From contig JAMKCH010057083.1 in assembly GCA_023653785.1 (NCBI GenBank), forward strand, positions 1-64,000: a stretch of DNA of 64,000 nucleotides, read 5' to 3'. Under the pieces are notes generated by a model. It worked only from the letters and a program-made list of their open reading frames with translations. It did no database searches and was not told the DNA's origin. Positions 11,767 to 24,640 of the stretch are shown one piece after another; the stretch's first letter is position 1, and each line of letters opens with the position of its first letter. The DNA is from Ophioderma brevispina (Eukaryota > Echinodermata > Ophiuroidea > Amphilepidida > Ophiodermatidae). The position numbers were made by a program, and so were the translations under genes.

Positions 11767-12525
11767 CCGCCCTCTGGGCAAATGCAAGAAATATCAGATT
11801 ATGGCACAAGCCTTAATCGGATCAAGGGTCACCCCCGGGAGAAGACGCACAGTGAGAACGGACAACAATAACATCAGGCAGTTTAACGCGATACAAGAAC
11901 ATCCAAGGGAAACCACTGCAAGAAGAATGACTTGGACTCTCCGCCCCCTTCATTGTTCAACCCCATCCAATACAGGAATGGGCATGGGGGTCGGCCATCA
12001 ACTTCAGCACGCTCATGATGACTTCAACGAAGGCAAACTTTTGTCCGATTGGCTCTTGGATCATTGTCATATAGAGCATTTTCATGATGGTGACTAGCAA
12101 TGCATGGTGTTTTATGATGTTGAGGCTACAAACCACACCCTCGGGGCAAATGTGAAGAAATATCGAGATCATGTCACAAGCCTTAATCGATCAAGGTCAC
12201 CCAGGGATAGGACGCATAGTGAGAACTGACAACAATAACATAAAAGGCCGTTTTACTCGATTACAAAACATCCAAGGGAACACCCCTGAAAGAAGAAATG
12301 GACTTGGACTCTCCGCCCCCTTCATTGTTCAACCATATCCAATACAGAATGTTGCCTTCGCCCTCAACTCACACTCGCACGAAAAAAAACATTTTTGACT
12401 TCATAAGAAGGCAAACTTTTGCCGATGTGGCTATTGGATCGTTGTCAGATAGAGTCATTTCATGATGGTGATGAACGCAGGTGTTTTTTTTTTTTAATGA
12501 ATGTTGATGCTACAGAACCACACCT
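11767..12525. repeat. 367-bp tandem repeat, two units, A2 copy
   Basis: CCCTCTGGGCAAATG near 11770 and CCCTCGGGGCAAATG near 12137 begin units with parallel content: the RTDNNNIK reading in at least one frame, CTCCGCCCCCTTCATTGTTC, and AGATAGAGTCATTTCATGATGG. The 367-bp period equals that of the A1 copy. Confidence 0.7.
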
Positions 12526-13325
12526 GTCATTGAGAATGTCCAGCTGTAACGCCTCGTTTTACTTTGATACAAACATGAGTCGAAACTTAGTCGGGGGACG
12601 TCTCTGTCACTGACAATGGCGGGTGAGTTTCCGTAACCTGACCCATCTGACACAGGGAATAACCTTTTTTTTCTGACAACCTTATGAATTCGGAACTTTA
12701 ACGAAATAAACATGTCCTTTGTCCGGCGTGGAAGGTCATAAGTGTTGTCAGAAAAAAAGTGTTCCAGAAGAGTCGAGGTACGGAAACTCTCGCAATGGAG
12801 ATCTTATTGGACCTTACTTTTTGGTGATCGAAAAATCAATGGGCAAGTTATCTCGCGATGAACTAACACGATGCCGCGCCTGCACTGAACTGCATTCCTA
12901 ATGGCAAACAAAATGGGTGTCTTCTTGATTTTGTGGTGGGCACAGGATGGCATAATCCCTGCCCATAGACTTATTGCTATCAAAAAAAATCGCCTACATT
13001 AACGTTTTTGGGAACAAAAAGAGTTGTAGCCCCTGAATCATACTGTGGAATGGCCCCCACGTAACCTGATCTGACGTCACCTGATTTTGAAATAAAAAAA
13101 GTTTACACCAGTCCACCGCAAAACCTTCAGGATTTGCGACTGCATACAACATGAGGACATGTGGACCTTCAATGGCAAGACGGGCTGAGCTGGCATGGGA
13201 TGTTTGTTGCAGCCTTTGTATTGAAGAGAGGGCAGACATTTTGAAGGTGTTGGAGTAGAATCCACCAGGTTAGTACTAAAACTTAAATAAATAGCCTTTA
13301 CATGCATGCTCATTTTAATACTATA

Positions 13326-13475
13326 ACATTCGACGAAACGAACAGGCTCAGTGCACCCATTGGTTTAAACGCTTTATTCCATCATATTATAAAATGTATG
13401 ATAATGGAATAACGCGTGTATCCAATTGGTGCACTGAGCCTGTTTCGTTTTCTTTTTTCTTCGTTTGTTGAATAT
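13326..13475. mobile_element. Foldback MITE FB1, A2 copy
   Basis: Same element as 7436-7583. This copy keeps a longer outer stem: CAGGCTCAGTGCACC faces GGTGCACTGAGCCTG. The inner palindrome reads CCATTGGTTTAAACGC / GCGTGTATCCAATTGG. Confidence 0.7.
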
Positions 13476-15602
13476 CCTAAGCCCATTTTTTAAAAAAAGG
13501 TAACGTTATCTTTATGCCCCAACTGTCACAAATGAGGTTTGACATACCATTTTCAAACAATGGTGTTCAATGAGGCAGAACTGGAAACGCTATGACAGGT
13601 CACGACTTATTTTTTAAGCATTCATATTGCATATACGGTGTGCTATGGCTGCATTGTTACGGGCCATTTAACAGCGTACTGATGTCCATGTTATGAACCG
13701 ATTTCTCCAATGGATTCTCTGACCTCCAGAATCTTGGCTACCGCCACCAAAATCACAGCTCTCTTCACATTGTGGGCCGAGATTGGTAAAATAGTATTAG
13801 TGGCATCCCTAATTAAACAAAATGGCTGCCATAGATTAGGTGTATAACATTTATTGGTAACTTGATCACCAATGAATTCGTGACCTCAAAAACCTGAAAT
13901 TAGTCACCAAATCACAACTTTTGTACCTGTTGGCTGAAACTATGGTCAAAATAGCTTTGAATGCGGCCATTTTGAAGAAATGACTGCCATATTTGGTAGA
14001 TTACATTTTAGCGTGTAGCTTGATATTCCCCATGGTTAAGTACCCACAAAACTTAGGTTTTACCACAAAATCACAGCTCTATGCACATTGTGGGCTGAGG
14101 TATAGTCAAACGTACTATTGAAAATGGCGGCCATTTTGAAAAATTGCCTCCATTTTGTTTTTAGTAGCATATTTTCAGGGTTGTCACACCTAGACATTGT
14201 TTATAAGGGAAGTCCCCCAACCCATGAGACCACACAACCTTTGACAAGCTTCCATGTCAGGTAAACCCATCTGCCCCCGGGTAATACATTCTTACATTAA
14301 AAATAGTTTTAACCCTCGTGCTAACAGTTTTTTATAATATGAATGAAAATTACCTTACCCGAATGTAACCTGTAGAAGATTTACGATTCCCTCACAGCAA
14401 AAAATGCAGTATATAAAGCGGACTGAACCGCTAATTGAATCTTGGTCCATGCACCAAGGTCCGCAAGCAAAGCGAGGAGCAATTTTTCCGGGCAAAAAAA
14501 ACCGACAGAACATTTCGGTAAAATGACATGTATGGTTATAAGAAAGGATAAGATCAGTAGGTGACTTTACACTTTCAACTTTAGTTTTTTGATGATATTG
14601 GACTGGAAAATTTAAGCAATTGTTACTGATTTGAATCCAATTTGTTGCGTCTCCCGATTTCGAAGTGCACATACTAGAAATTTGATGATTGAAAGCTAGC
14701 GTATATATTGGAACGCCCATACCAACCAGTCATCCTCATAGTGGTCTTACATAGTCCTGACCAGGTTAACCTGACCACCTTCCCCTGACCACGATGATTC
14801 AGCAGGCCTTAAACTGAATAGAGGCGTGTGTAAAACACCGCCTCAAGGGTGTTCCCTTAAAGCATATTGCCACTTTTTTTGAAGAGCGCCCCCATTTTCA
14901 AAAGTTGTTATTTTGACACAGTTACTTGGTAATTGTCTAGTAATGTGTCCCTGCGAACGAGATGCTAAGAAATGCGTATTTATTGCAAAAATAAGCGATT
15001 TTGTACATTCGAATGGGGAAATCCCTATTGGACTTAACGGCAGAGCTGGAAATGCGAACGTTATTCCTACCATTGATGAAATAGTGCCACTTGAGAAGAT
15101 AACCTCTAACTTGACTTTCCTGACCAATAAAACAACTAATTGATGAGCGTAGACACTACATGGCGCTATTTCTTTATCTCGGCTATTTCCACTAATGGAA
15201 GGCCGTTGCCAGCAGGCCGTTGAATATTATCGGGATCCCCGATAATAATCTTCTAATTACAAATTCCTCGTTTTGTGACACACAGACATTTTTCGAGCTT
15301 AACCATTCACAGGTATAGCTTCACCATAGTTCACTAGCCAGTTACCAATGAACAGTGTAAAAATCTCATTTTAAAAAAAACTTTGGGGGGCGCTCTTCAA
15401 AAAAATGTTGCTCATATGCTTATAAAATATCTATATCCATTTCTACTCAATTTAGTTTACCAAAACATTGCTACTACACTTGCATTATCATCCACTACAA
15501 CCGCCCCTCCATTCCATTCTACTACAACAACAACCTCCGGTGTGTTTTTTGTACAAAGTGTCTTTATCCTATAACCAGGTTATATATTTTTTTAATCCAA
15601 AA

Positions 15603-16248
15603 TGTGTCTGTTCACCTTTTTTATATATTTTAAAATAATAAACATGTCACTTGCCATATACTTCGAACGTCCTTTCTAAGTAGCGTGGCTTCATAGCATT
15701 GACTTCCACAAAGAATCATTCATTTCTCAGGGGATAGACCTTGGTAATGGCGGGCTTCCCTTTTCAGAGGCTTTTATTTTTTTTTTTTTTGTTGAAATTT
15801 TGAAACCAAATTAGGGAATTCTAATTTTAAGTTATATCTTTCATCCATTTTTACTAGAACGTTTTGTGTCTTTTATTATTTTAAGTTGACTGTTGGGGGG
15901 AGTCTTTATTTGAATTTTGTTATTTTGATTTTAATTTATTATTTTTTTTTGCATTTTCAGTTTTTTTTTGTTGAATTTGTATTTGATTTTTTTCTGGTTT
16001 GTGAGATGGTTTTTTGCTGTTTTTGGATTTATTTTTTTCTAGCATTTGTTTCGAAAAAAAAACCCAGTAGATTTACCCATATCTCTAATAGCGTTTGGTC
16101 GAGATACGTCTGGAAGTTGTTCCTCAGAAATTGGATCGTACAGTGCTAAGATTCATACTCGTCACGCGTTCGTTACGACCGCGGAATAACACAGTTAATG
16201 GGTTTAATTTGCTTATCTCATATAGGCTTTGAGTGATTCTTTCATCCA
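15603..16248. other. T-rich non-coding stretch
   Basis: Long T-rich runs between 15770 and 16060 give a hydrophobic-looking open frame (15886-16149) that is a composition effect. No gene, RNA or transposon end was recognised. Confidence 0.4.
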
Positions 16249-16256
16249 GTATTGCA

Positions 16257-16436
16257 CAGTGACGGATTTAAGGACAAGGGCCTGTCAGCAGCTTGAAGTG
16301 GGGGCCCTTTAGGTTCGTGAGTGACGCATGTTGCACTTTAGTGTGACAGAGAGGCGTCTGAGGGTGCCCTTAGAGCAATATTTTAGGGGCCCTTGTCAGC
16401 AGCTGCTGACACTGCGGCCTCTTAAATCCGCCACTG
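16257..16436. mobile_element. hAT-type MITE with perfect 8-bp target duplication
   Basis: The 180-bp element starts CAGTGACGGATTTAAG and ends CTTAAATCCGCCACTG, which are terminal inverted repeats with one mismatch. Both ends are flanked by GTATTGCA (16249-16256 and 16437-16444). An 8-bp duplication and CAGTGGCGG-type termini are classical for the hAT superfamily. Subterminal GGCCCTT / AAGGGCC repeats are also inverted. There is no coding capacity, so it would need a transposase from elsewhere. Confidence 0.92.
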
Positions 16437-16444
16437 GTATTGCA

Positions 16445-17200
16445 TCAAGGATCCACGCCCAAAACCTACTCAAGTCATAGAAACATCTAGTCTTTGCATT
16501 AACGATCTCAGGCATTTTAAATTAGCAAATTGTATTAGACCGTAATTCAATGACGTAAGCCACCAGACATTTTGGTGGACAAGATGTCATACATTCCGGA
16601 CTACAATACATTAAGCTGTCACCCGATTCCCATGTTTAGCGATTGCACAGGGATCATTGAAGGTGAATTTATTGTAGTAATGTAATGCGTCTATCTTGTC
16701 CACCAACATGGCTGGCTAGTGATACTGTCTATACTCAAATGAGTTTTCACGATGGCATAGAGTAACAACATCTTTATGACAATACCATCGCGTGTTAAAG
16801 CCCGCTATATAACCCCCTGCATTGGTTTGTAAATGTTAAATCATGGAATGAGAAATGCCATTTGTAGAGACAATACGCCATTTCATGCGTACCAAACAAG
16901 TTTTCTTTATTTTGTAATGTAAAGTATGCCTTAGTAGTATACAAATATTGACTGCCTATGATGCCATAGTGAAAATATATCACGAGGACAAACTTTGGGT
17001 TTTCTAATGATATATTTTAACTATTGCACGAATATAAGGCAGTCATAATTGTTTTATCATCACGATTTACGATATATTCTTACCACAGTACAATAGTACA
17101 GTGCAAAAAATATTGCATGGCTAAATCAGCGCGAGAGTTATATAATTCGAAATATTCTAACTATACATGCCATTTTGCATTTATTTTTAGAAGTTCAACT
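16445..17200. other. Non-coding stretch
   Basis: AT-rich, apparently single-copy DNA. TTTTGGTGGACAAGATG near 16570 and ATCTTGTCCACCAAC near 16690 are inverted and about 110 bp apart, a possible small foldback. Nothing coding was recognised. Confidence 0.4.
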
Positions 17201-17208
17201 GTACCAGA

Positions 17209-17673
17209 ATGGGCGGAAGTTGTACTAAAAGACCGTTAATTCCTTGCCTAACATCTCCATGTAATGTAGGCGCTTTGATCCTATCTGGACTGTTAAGTCT
17301 TTGGGGCATGGAAGAAAGGGATAAGAAGGAACTACAACTAATCCACTTTGCTTTGACGCAAATCCGTCTGCCGCCCAATAATTACAATTGTTATTCATAT
17401 CCTCCCAAGTGGGGCCCTTCCAGGATCACCCGAATTCGACTTTTCACACACGCTCGAGCAAATTCGCATTTTCGTGGTGTTTTCTTCATTGCAAAATCAA
17501 AGATTCCGGGTCTTTGGGAATCAGCACGCGATGCTTGCTGGGAAGATAATACTCAAACATATATGGCGGCCACATGGCAACCGGTCAACACGGGCCCGCG
17601 GGGGTTCTTGGATTTTTGGTCGGGAACCCATGCTCGTTTTTTTCAAAAAACAAAACAAAACGGAGGGAGCTAG
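17209..17673 (+). CDS. Unrecognised open frame of 154 codons
   Basis: This is the longest open frame here that is not inside an obvious repeat. It starts MGGSCTKRP and ends TKQNGGS. I see no known domain, signal peptide or clear membrane segment. A second frame is open over part of it (17474-17725) and the opposite strand is also open at its start, which argues against coding. It lies beside noisy sequence, so it may be chance. No function is assigned. Confidence 0.12.
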   Translation: MGGSCTKRPLIPCLTSPCNVGALILSGLLSLWGMEERDKKELQLIHFALTQIRLPPNNYNCYSYPPKWGPSRITRIRLFTHARANSHFRGVFFIAKSKIPGLWESARDACWEDNTQTYMAATWQPVNTGPRGFLDFWSGTHARFFQKTKQNGGS

Positions 17674-17725
17674 CTGCAAATGCGGACTACCGCTGGGGTA
17701 TCATTTCACAATAATCAGGTTCTAG

Positions 17726-18765
17726 TCCCGCTCAAGGGGTGTCAAATTACGGTTTGTGATTGTGACTGGTTCAATGATACAAATAGTAACAATGAACCTA
17801 AACACATCAGCAAAATACCCTAAGTGTGATTTTTTTTCAAGCAATAGCATTAATGTAATTTCTTGTATATTGATTGGCTATTTTTTTATGTCTTTTTCAT
17901 GGATGGGGAACAGGTCACGCCAAGGTCCCGTTAGGGATCACTTTCAGAACACCCTTGCAACGAGCAGGGTACCGCAACTAAAGTTAAACTTTCAATTCAT
18001 CTTTCAATTTCTTTCTCACACCTGGGCGAGTCCTTGGGCACTAAAGCTGACCCCATACCCACTAAACGAGTACAAACACGCGTATTTTTTCGAAACATCA
18101 AAACATACACACCGGTAGACAAGCCGGAACATTTTTGTAAAATATGCTATATACTTTTACACTTTACGTGTTTTGTACATGAGTTTTGAAAAAAATTCTC
18201 TAGTAATGATTGCTCGCCATCATCGATTGCGGCCGATGAATTAAGTTAAAAGGGTTCGCTGTTGAATTCCTTCCTTTTGTGGGGCGGGGTGAATGGATAA
18301 ACAGATTAAAATGATGGTGGGAAGTCGTTGTGATCCTTATCTGTTTCTTCTGTCTTCCATGGTTTTTCAAATCCAGGTCGAAATGAAGACCGGCGAGAAA
18401 CTAATTTACTTCAGACCTCATCGTTGTAATCAAGGGTGAAGCCCATTTCCAAAACTCAGCGGTTTTCCGTGGCTGGGCGCTGACAATTTTGAATATTGCA
18501 CGGAATAATTATATTTGGGTGCTTGTAATAACACACATAAATGTCAATTCGGTAACCACAATCCCGCGGATCCGGCAAAATATACATGTTGTTGGATGTT
18601 GGGGTGTCTATTTTTGGGGGGATGGTTAAAATTTTGTCTCTCATAGTAAAAACCCATTTCCACCGGTAGACCCTGACCGACGAATGCAAATGTAGCCCCG
18701 GCGTCAGTCGTCTTGATTTAAATAAAACCAAAACCCGCCTAATGAACCTCTTTTTCCACTTTCAA
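17726..18765. other. Non-coding stretch, nothing recognised
   Basis: AT-rich DNA without family motifs on either strand. A direct or inverted partner within the window was not found. Confidence 0.35.
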
Positions 18766-18769
18766 CACA

Positions 18770-20820
18770 TACAAAGCGAGCGAAGGGGGCGAAGCTCGTC
18801 GCACACATCACCTAAGGTGCTCCTAAGCACCTAAGCAAGCGGCGAGGTGAGTATCGAGCACAATGGATACCAATATACCAGGTGCACTATTATTACCCCG
18901 TTTGGTCACCACAAATGGCCGGTATATATAAACCATTTCGGCCCCGAAAGGAAAAGCAAAATCATAAAAACCCACCAGCTACCGGCTGGACCCGCCCCGC
19001 CCCAAATCAACCAAAAGATTCTCCTTTTTCTACCCAAAAAACTACACCTAAAGCACCCGCTCCCTACGCGCTTAAACTCCCCCCGTACCCGATTAGTGTA
19101 TATGCAAAAGCCGGACGAAAAGCGGAAAGAAGCCGGGAGGCAAGCGGGCAAACAACAAAGAAGCGGGGGCACCCACAGTATGTGGAAAAAGCGGAGGCAC
19201 ATAAGAAAAAAGAAGTCGGAGGCAAGCCAATGTTGCTTTCCTAATTGTTGGTAACTTTTACAGAATAACGGTTCTAAATTTTTTCTTTGTGGTCGGGGGG
19301 CAAAACAAATAGCGAGAATATATGCGAGAGAACTCTTGGGGGAGGGGCGGGTGAATTTTTCTAAAGATGACGTAACGGTTTGCCTATCTAATAATAGAAT
19401 AGGAAAACCCAGAACCGAAACCCCCCCGCGCAACTACTTTTTTTTACTTTCCCTTTCTGTAAAACGAAAAAAAATTCTTTCTGTAAGCGCACATGAGAGA
19501 CCAAGGTAGGTGAATTTCAATAGGAGGTTTTCGGTCTCTATCCATATCCCGTTCAAACTGAATTTCACCCACAACCAAACGGGGTCCTAAAAAAACTAAA
19601 AAATAGAAACAACTAAAAAAAAAAACAAGAACGATTGAATCAATCTCATCTGCTCTTCTAAATTAGTCCAAAAATGTTCAAAAATGGGATAAAGGTTCAA
19701 ATGAAATATCGAATAAAAAACCCCTAATGGATTGTATATAGACCAATAAACGATAAACCAACCCTATTTTGCCTTTTTTTTGCTATTAGTTACCAACGGG
19801 CGAATCGATATAACCAAACCCCTCGGAGTAATCTTTCTAATAAAACCAAAAAACCAAATCTATAAAATCGATACCAAAAAAAATCAAGGGGAGTAACAAT
19901 AAATATAAACAAAACCCTATTTTTGCCTTTTTTTTTTTTTTTTCTTGTTCCGAGTCCTTTTTTTTCGAGCCTTTCAAATTTAACAAAGTGGTCACAAGGT
20001 TGTTCCACTGCTCGCTGAACTATCTAGATCATATAAGGATGACAAGCCAACGTAAGTAACAATTGTGAATACGCAAAACCTGATATGGGTAGAGTTGTAT
20101 CTGAAAGTTTCGGGTTCCAGGTGATATGCTTGGCCACAAATAAATATGGCTAATGGTGGCCTCGGGCGGTTCTGTTCCAAGTCGCCATCTCAAGTCGGCT
20201 CTATTAGCATTTTTCACAAAATAATCAATCATTAATTCTGGATATAATATTAAAATTTATCAAAAATACGTCATTTCCCAAGATGGACACGAACCCACGG
20301 ACAAGCCGCCGCCCTCCACCTCCACCATGGAGGGGGATGGAGTGGGTCCTCTGCCGCCGAATGGATGATGCAAACCTACCCATAGCAGTAGGCGCGCTTT
20401 CCCCACAGCAGCAGGAGAGTAGCACCAGATCCTCTGCCCCCCCATAAAGGTACCATAAGCCCCGGAGCATGGACGACGTAGATTGTGGTGGCTGAATGAG
20501 AGGTAGATGAGACCGTCCTTAGGTTCTCCCCCCGGCCCCCCGGCCAACACCCAATTGCGTTCATTGCAACAATCAAAAACACAAAGGCACCACCCACACA
20601 CCAATACAATTTGCAAACACCAACGCCCCACGACCAGCGACACGACCTCCCACTACCTTCTTCTAAAACACCCCCCCCCCATCACCAGCCGGCGCCCACA
20701 CCAACGCACCACGACCGAAAAAAACCGAATTCTAACGATACCCCCCCAATTAACCTTAACCACACCCCAAAACCACACCCTTTCCCAATACCAAACAACA
20801 ATCTAAAAAACTTTTCATAA
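18770..20820. other. Low-complexity, probably low-quality sequence
   Basis: Composition swings abruptly between A/C-rich (18950-19250, 20520-20810), A-rich (19560-19720, 19850-19950) and C-rich stretches. Long overlapping open frames appear in several frames and on both strands at once, for example 18847-19254, 18882-19244 and 18906-19433. Real genes do not do this; biased composition does. A short ordinary-looking island remains at about 19990-20270. Confidence 0.5.
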
Positions 20821-20829
20821 TAGTACTTG

Positions 20830-21780
20830 TAATGTGCGTGTAAATCGCACAAATACCAACCAACATATCAGTACAAAATCAGTCAATCATTCTTATCCAT
20901 TATTCGGGAGTTCCTTTCACTCGGTAGCACGCCCCGACAGATAGCCTTCTTGCTATCCCATCGCGCCCGGCGGGGGTTCTCGCCGATTAAGATCAATGGC
21001 CCCCTGCATTGTACACACCCTGCACAAGAAAGGGCTAGTTCTCCATGGACTGTATGACAATATAGCCATGACCATAAGGCCACAAGCGAAAAATATTCTC
21101 GATAAGGACCAATGTGCGCACCCTGGGAAGTAAATAATTTTGTGAAAATTTTATCTTTTTAAATAATGAAATTTCATGTCTCTTTATAAGGTATAGAAAT
21201 TTATTGGGGTCTTTTCTATACAACAATGTTAGGTCACAGCTTGCCAGCAACATTTTTTCATGATTTTTGGTCATCTTCTTTCTTTTGATAAATTATGAAA
21301 TATACGGTCAATTTATTGAATTCACAGAAGAAGCTCCAGTTTTTTATTCTTTCGTGAGGCAACGCTATAGCTCAATCTAAATCGGTAGGTGATAACACAC
21401 CTGAAAGGTTTCCACTCTTCATGAAATAACAATGGCTATGCAGTCCATAGAATCCGAAGTCCGTAGTCCTATGCATAACGGACGATGTCACCTGGACCGT
21501 GGTATACAGGATCCATTGGTCCTGAATTCAGGAGAAAAAGAGAATGACATTTACTAATTAATTCATTTCAAGAAATGTGGCGCATACTGGACGTGAAAAC
21601 ACGCGTATAACTGATTTTTATATTTTGCAGAATTTAATTTAGGAAAACTTACGTACTTCTCAGGGGTGCGTCACCTTTATAAACGCTATGGATCTGTCAC
21701 GCTAGCCAATACTTGGTTTATCACGCAATTAGGCCGTCGCAGGAATGTAAAAAAGTTTGCACTTTGAGGGAGCAACACTG
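20830..21780. other. Non-coding stretch before block B
   Basis: AT-rich single-copy-looking sequence with no coding or RNA feature that I recognise. Confidence 0.35.
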
Positions 21781-22679
21781 AATGGAACCAGAAGTCTTCA
21801 CCATAATTCCTATGCCAATCACGGTATTTCGATCGTAAAAGTTGCACATTTCTTTAAAACTGTTAAATTAAATTTCTTTCTTTCCCCGTGTGCCACCCCC
21901 TGCATATAAATGACCAGTGATGAACACATACGCATGCATGGACCCCCAGCAAATAATGGCGATAGTAATATTCAGTAAATTCGCCAGCCATTGAAAGGAC
22001 AAAGCACTTAGTGTTCTTTGTAACTTCCTCCAAATTCAATATTAATTAGGCCATGCAAAGAAAAGATACATGTGTATCACGAGCCCGGATTTAGAGTGAG
22101 TTGTCCTCGGTTTACGTGAAAAAAATAACCTGGACCTTTCATAATTCTACTTTTACTTCAATTGTCAACTAACTTTTCTAAAATGAAATTAAACAAAAGA
22201 AAAAAAAAAAAATCCCCTCAGCTTATAATACAATAAAACCGCCACCCATGACAACAACTACAAACAAGCACAAAACGACCTTTCCTTTCTAGTCTTTTTT
22301 GTTTCCCCATTAGTCCGCCCGAATACTGACAAAGAATGGTCATAATGCAGGACCACAACCCGTAATGTAACTTGTGCTGTAAGAATAATCTAATTCTTAA
22401 TATAAAAATCAATTCAAATTTCACCATACCACCTCCGTTTTCAGAAGATGTAAGTGTATATCCATCCTCCCCAGAACCAGCGAGCAACGTCCTCCATTAT
22501 TTCCCTCCACCAACCATCCGCCGAGCTCAATCCCCCTCCACTCTTCCATCCCCTTCTACCTATTCCTCGCCTCTCTTGCACATCCGCATTTTACACCATA
22601 GACAGGTGGATTGCTTGATATTACTAACCCAACAAACATCTGCACAAATCGTAATTCAGATGGGTAATTAATCCAATCC

Positions 22680-24640
22680 CTTAAAATGCAGGGTTTTTTA
22701 AGTAATTACGTTATTTTTTTTTTTTTCGTTTTTTCGTTTTTTTTTTTTTTTCATTCTCGGTTTTGTCTTGTATTTCCTCTTTTTCGTTATTTTTTCGGGG
22801 TAACCACCTCCCGTCCCTGCCGACTCTATTCCTCACTAGCTACCTGTCAGAACTGAAAACTCAAACATTTTGTCAACACTCACTCATGTCTCTTTCAATT
22901 AACCACGCGGTTCAGGTTTCTCCTCGTACTCTCTTGTACTTGGAAAACACATACTACTACCTTGGAAAAAACACAAAGAACACACCACAAAGACCATAAA
23001 CAAACAAAAAACCCAGAGACAACAAATCACCCACCCGGAACTCAAGGAACACTGATGCCAATTATGTTCATAACACCTACGCTACACCAACTCGTCCACC
23101 ACCAAGACGGTGTCCGCACACCAGGCGCACACCCAAGACCATGCCCCGGAACCCTTGCCCCCCACACCGCCCACCCCCCACAAGGTCGGACCCCGGGGGT
23201 CGGGCACAAACGCATCGGGGGGGGAATCACCCCTAACAGGGGGACCACCCCCCCAAGGATAGTGGTGCTGGGCTTGCCCCCTGGGCGCACCCCCGCGAAC
23301 CACGTGCCGCCCCCCTCGCAGGCCCCGTGCTCGGGACGTTGCATTGACGCCTGCAATGGATAAGGAGGGGCCACCCACCACTACTGACCTCCCCAATACC
23401 ACCACAGGGGCGCCCAAGGCGATAGCGTGGGCACGGACCAGGAGACGACAGGGCGGAGGGCTACGGAACACCTCCAAACTGACACACCAACCAAAGAGGA
23501 GGGACCCCCACCGGGAACGAGCCCAAGGAGCAGCGTCCAAGAAAGGGGCCGCTCCAACCAACATCGCACCCAGCGCCGGGTGCGGAAATGTGACGGGGGG
23601 GGACACGCGTGTGTGCCGCAACACACATCCACCACCCGGGCCGACAGCCCGTAGCCGCTATACGACCGCGGCTCAGACGCCCGCTGCGGAGCGCCCCTAA
23701 GGACATCAGCACACCGATTCGACCTCTGTTTTAACACCCGCGCAAAGAAGGCCCGAGCACAAACGTTATGAAAGAGATTTTCCCCCAAAATAATTCCGGG
23801 GACGATAGGTGGCAGAAGTAGAGTTCTAAGGGGGATTGGGATGGTCTCGCCAGCAGACTAGACGTGGGGTTGTTTCCTGTAGTACACGGGAGACTCCCTC
23901 ATCTTAAGGAGGGGAGGGACACTGACAATACGGGGGCAGGTCGCTATTTCCCCCGTGAGCCCGCATCTTAGACGCCCCCCCGCCCACGGTTTCTCCCAAT
24001 CCCGCGCGTTTGGGCGCCGCGGGCCCCGTCCGGTGCCTTTTCTTTGCTAAAGGGGGGTTCTCTTCTCTTTCTTTATCTATCTTCTCCCTCGATGCCGGCG
24101 AGCGGTCCTTCTACTCTAATTCTGTTTACCGAGCTCGTCCAACTAGCCCACTTTGCGGTATCAAAAGTCTCACGTGCTCTGTTGGCGCTCGGCAGCTCCG
24201 TTTCTTCTTCCACCTCCATCTTTCTGCCCACGGGGAGTAGAGTTATCTATGGATGTGCAATCTACCTTCTCCTCGCCACGCCGAATCGCAAGCCCTAAAA
24301 CCGCGACGTGTCTTTTTATAGAATTCGCTTATGGTTGGGGTATCTTTAAGAGTAATGCTGTGGGCTGTTGGCCAGAAGGAAGAAACTCTTTTAGGGGGGA
24401 GGTATAGCGGGTGGCTCCCCAGGCCCCCTCCTCTCGATATTATCGATTCTTTCTAAAAAATTCCTACTTTCTATATTCTACTAAACTCTCTAAACCGAAA
24501 TTCTATTATAATTCTAAACTTTCTACTATTCTTTCTTTCTAATTCTATTCTCAAACACAGTGTTTACCAACATTATCTGACCACCTCGGTCTCTTCTTTT
24601 TCCTAGTCTTTCTAAATTCTCCTGAAGATTTCATACTACT
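22680..24640. other. Low-complexity insertion in B1 (T-, C- and GC-rich)
   Basis: B2 needs only about 165 bp (32540-32705) to go from AATGCAGG to TCAGGGTCGCAATAATATAATT. B1 takes about 1.95 kb over the same interval, mixing T runs (22710-22790), a C/G-rich stretch (23040-23700) and TTCTA-rich sequence (24460-24560), with isolated matches to B2 scattered in it. The open frames here, up to 180 codons, are antiparallel shadows without any domain. Confidence 0.6.

Larger units (their letters stand above)
10070..14270. mobile_element. Long-armed inverted-repeat element in unit A2
   Basis: A2 counterpart of the element at 4668-8400. The left arm is about 10070-10575 and the right arm about 13690-14270, with the same internal order of motifs. 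It also carries the G-rich insert at 11255-11640. Confidence 0.55.
9651..15602. repeat. Duplicated block A, unit A2
   Basis: Second collinear copy of 4270-9650. It is about 0.57 kb longer, largely because of two low-complexity insertions absent from A1: an A-rich one at 10663-10718 and a G/GA-rich one at about 11255-11640. Elsewhere the two units track each other through hundreds of small indels. No coding gene is supported in either unit. Confidence 0.85.

Noticed and set aside
4270..15602. CRISPR-like or satellite array
   Set aside because: The repeats are either two large blocks or 367-bp and 165-bp tandem units; spacing and composition do not fit CRISPR, and the organism is an animal.
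15886..16149. Hydrophobic 87-codon frame resembling a membrane protein
   Set aside because: The Phe/Leu/Val content comes from T-rich DNA; no conserved motif.
18847..19433. Three open frames of 120-175 codons
   Set aside because: Same bases open in three frames on two strands; biased composition.
23042..23788. Overlapping open frames of 110-180 codons
   Set aside because: Open on both strands and in several frames within a GC-rich low-complexity insert; no domain.
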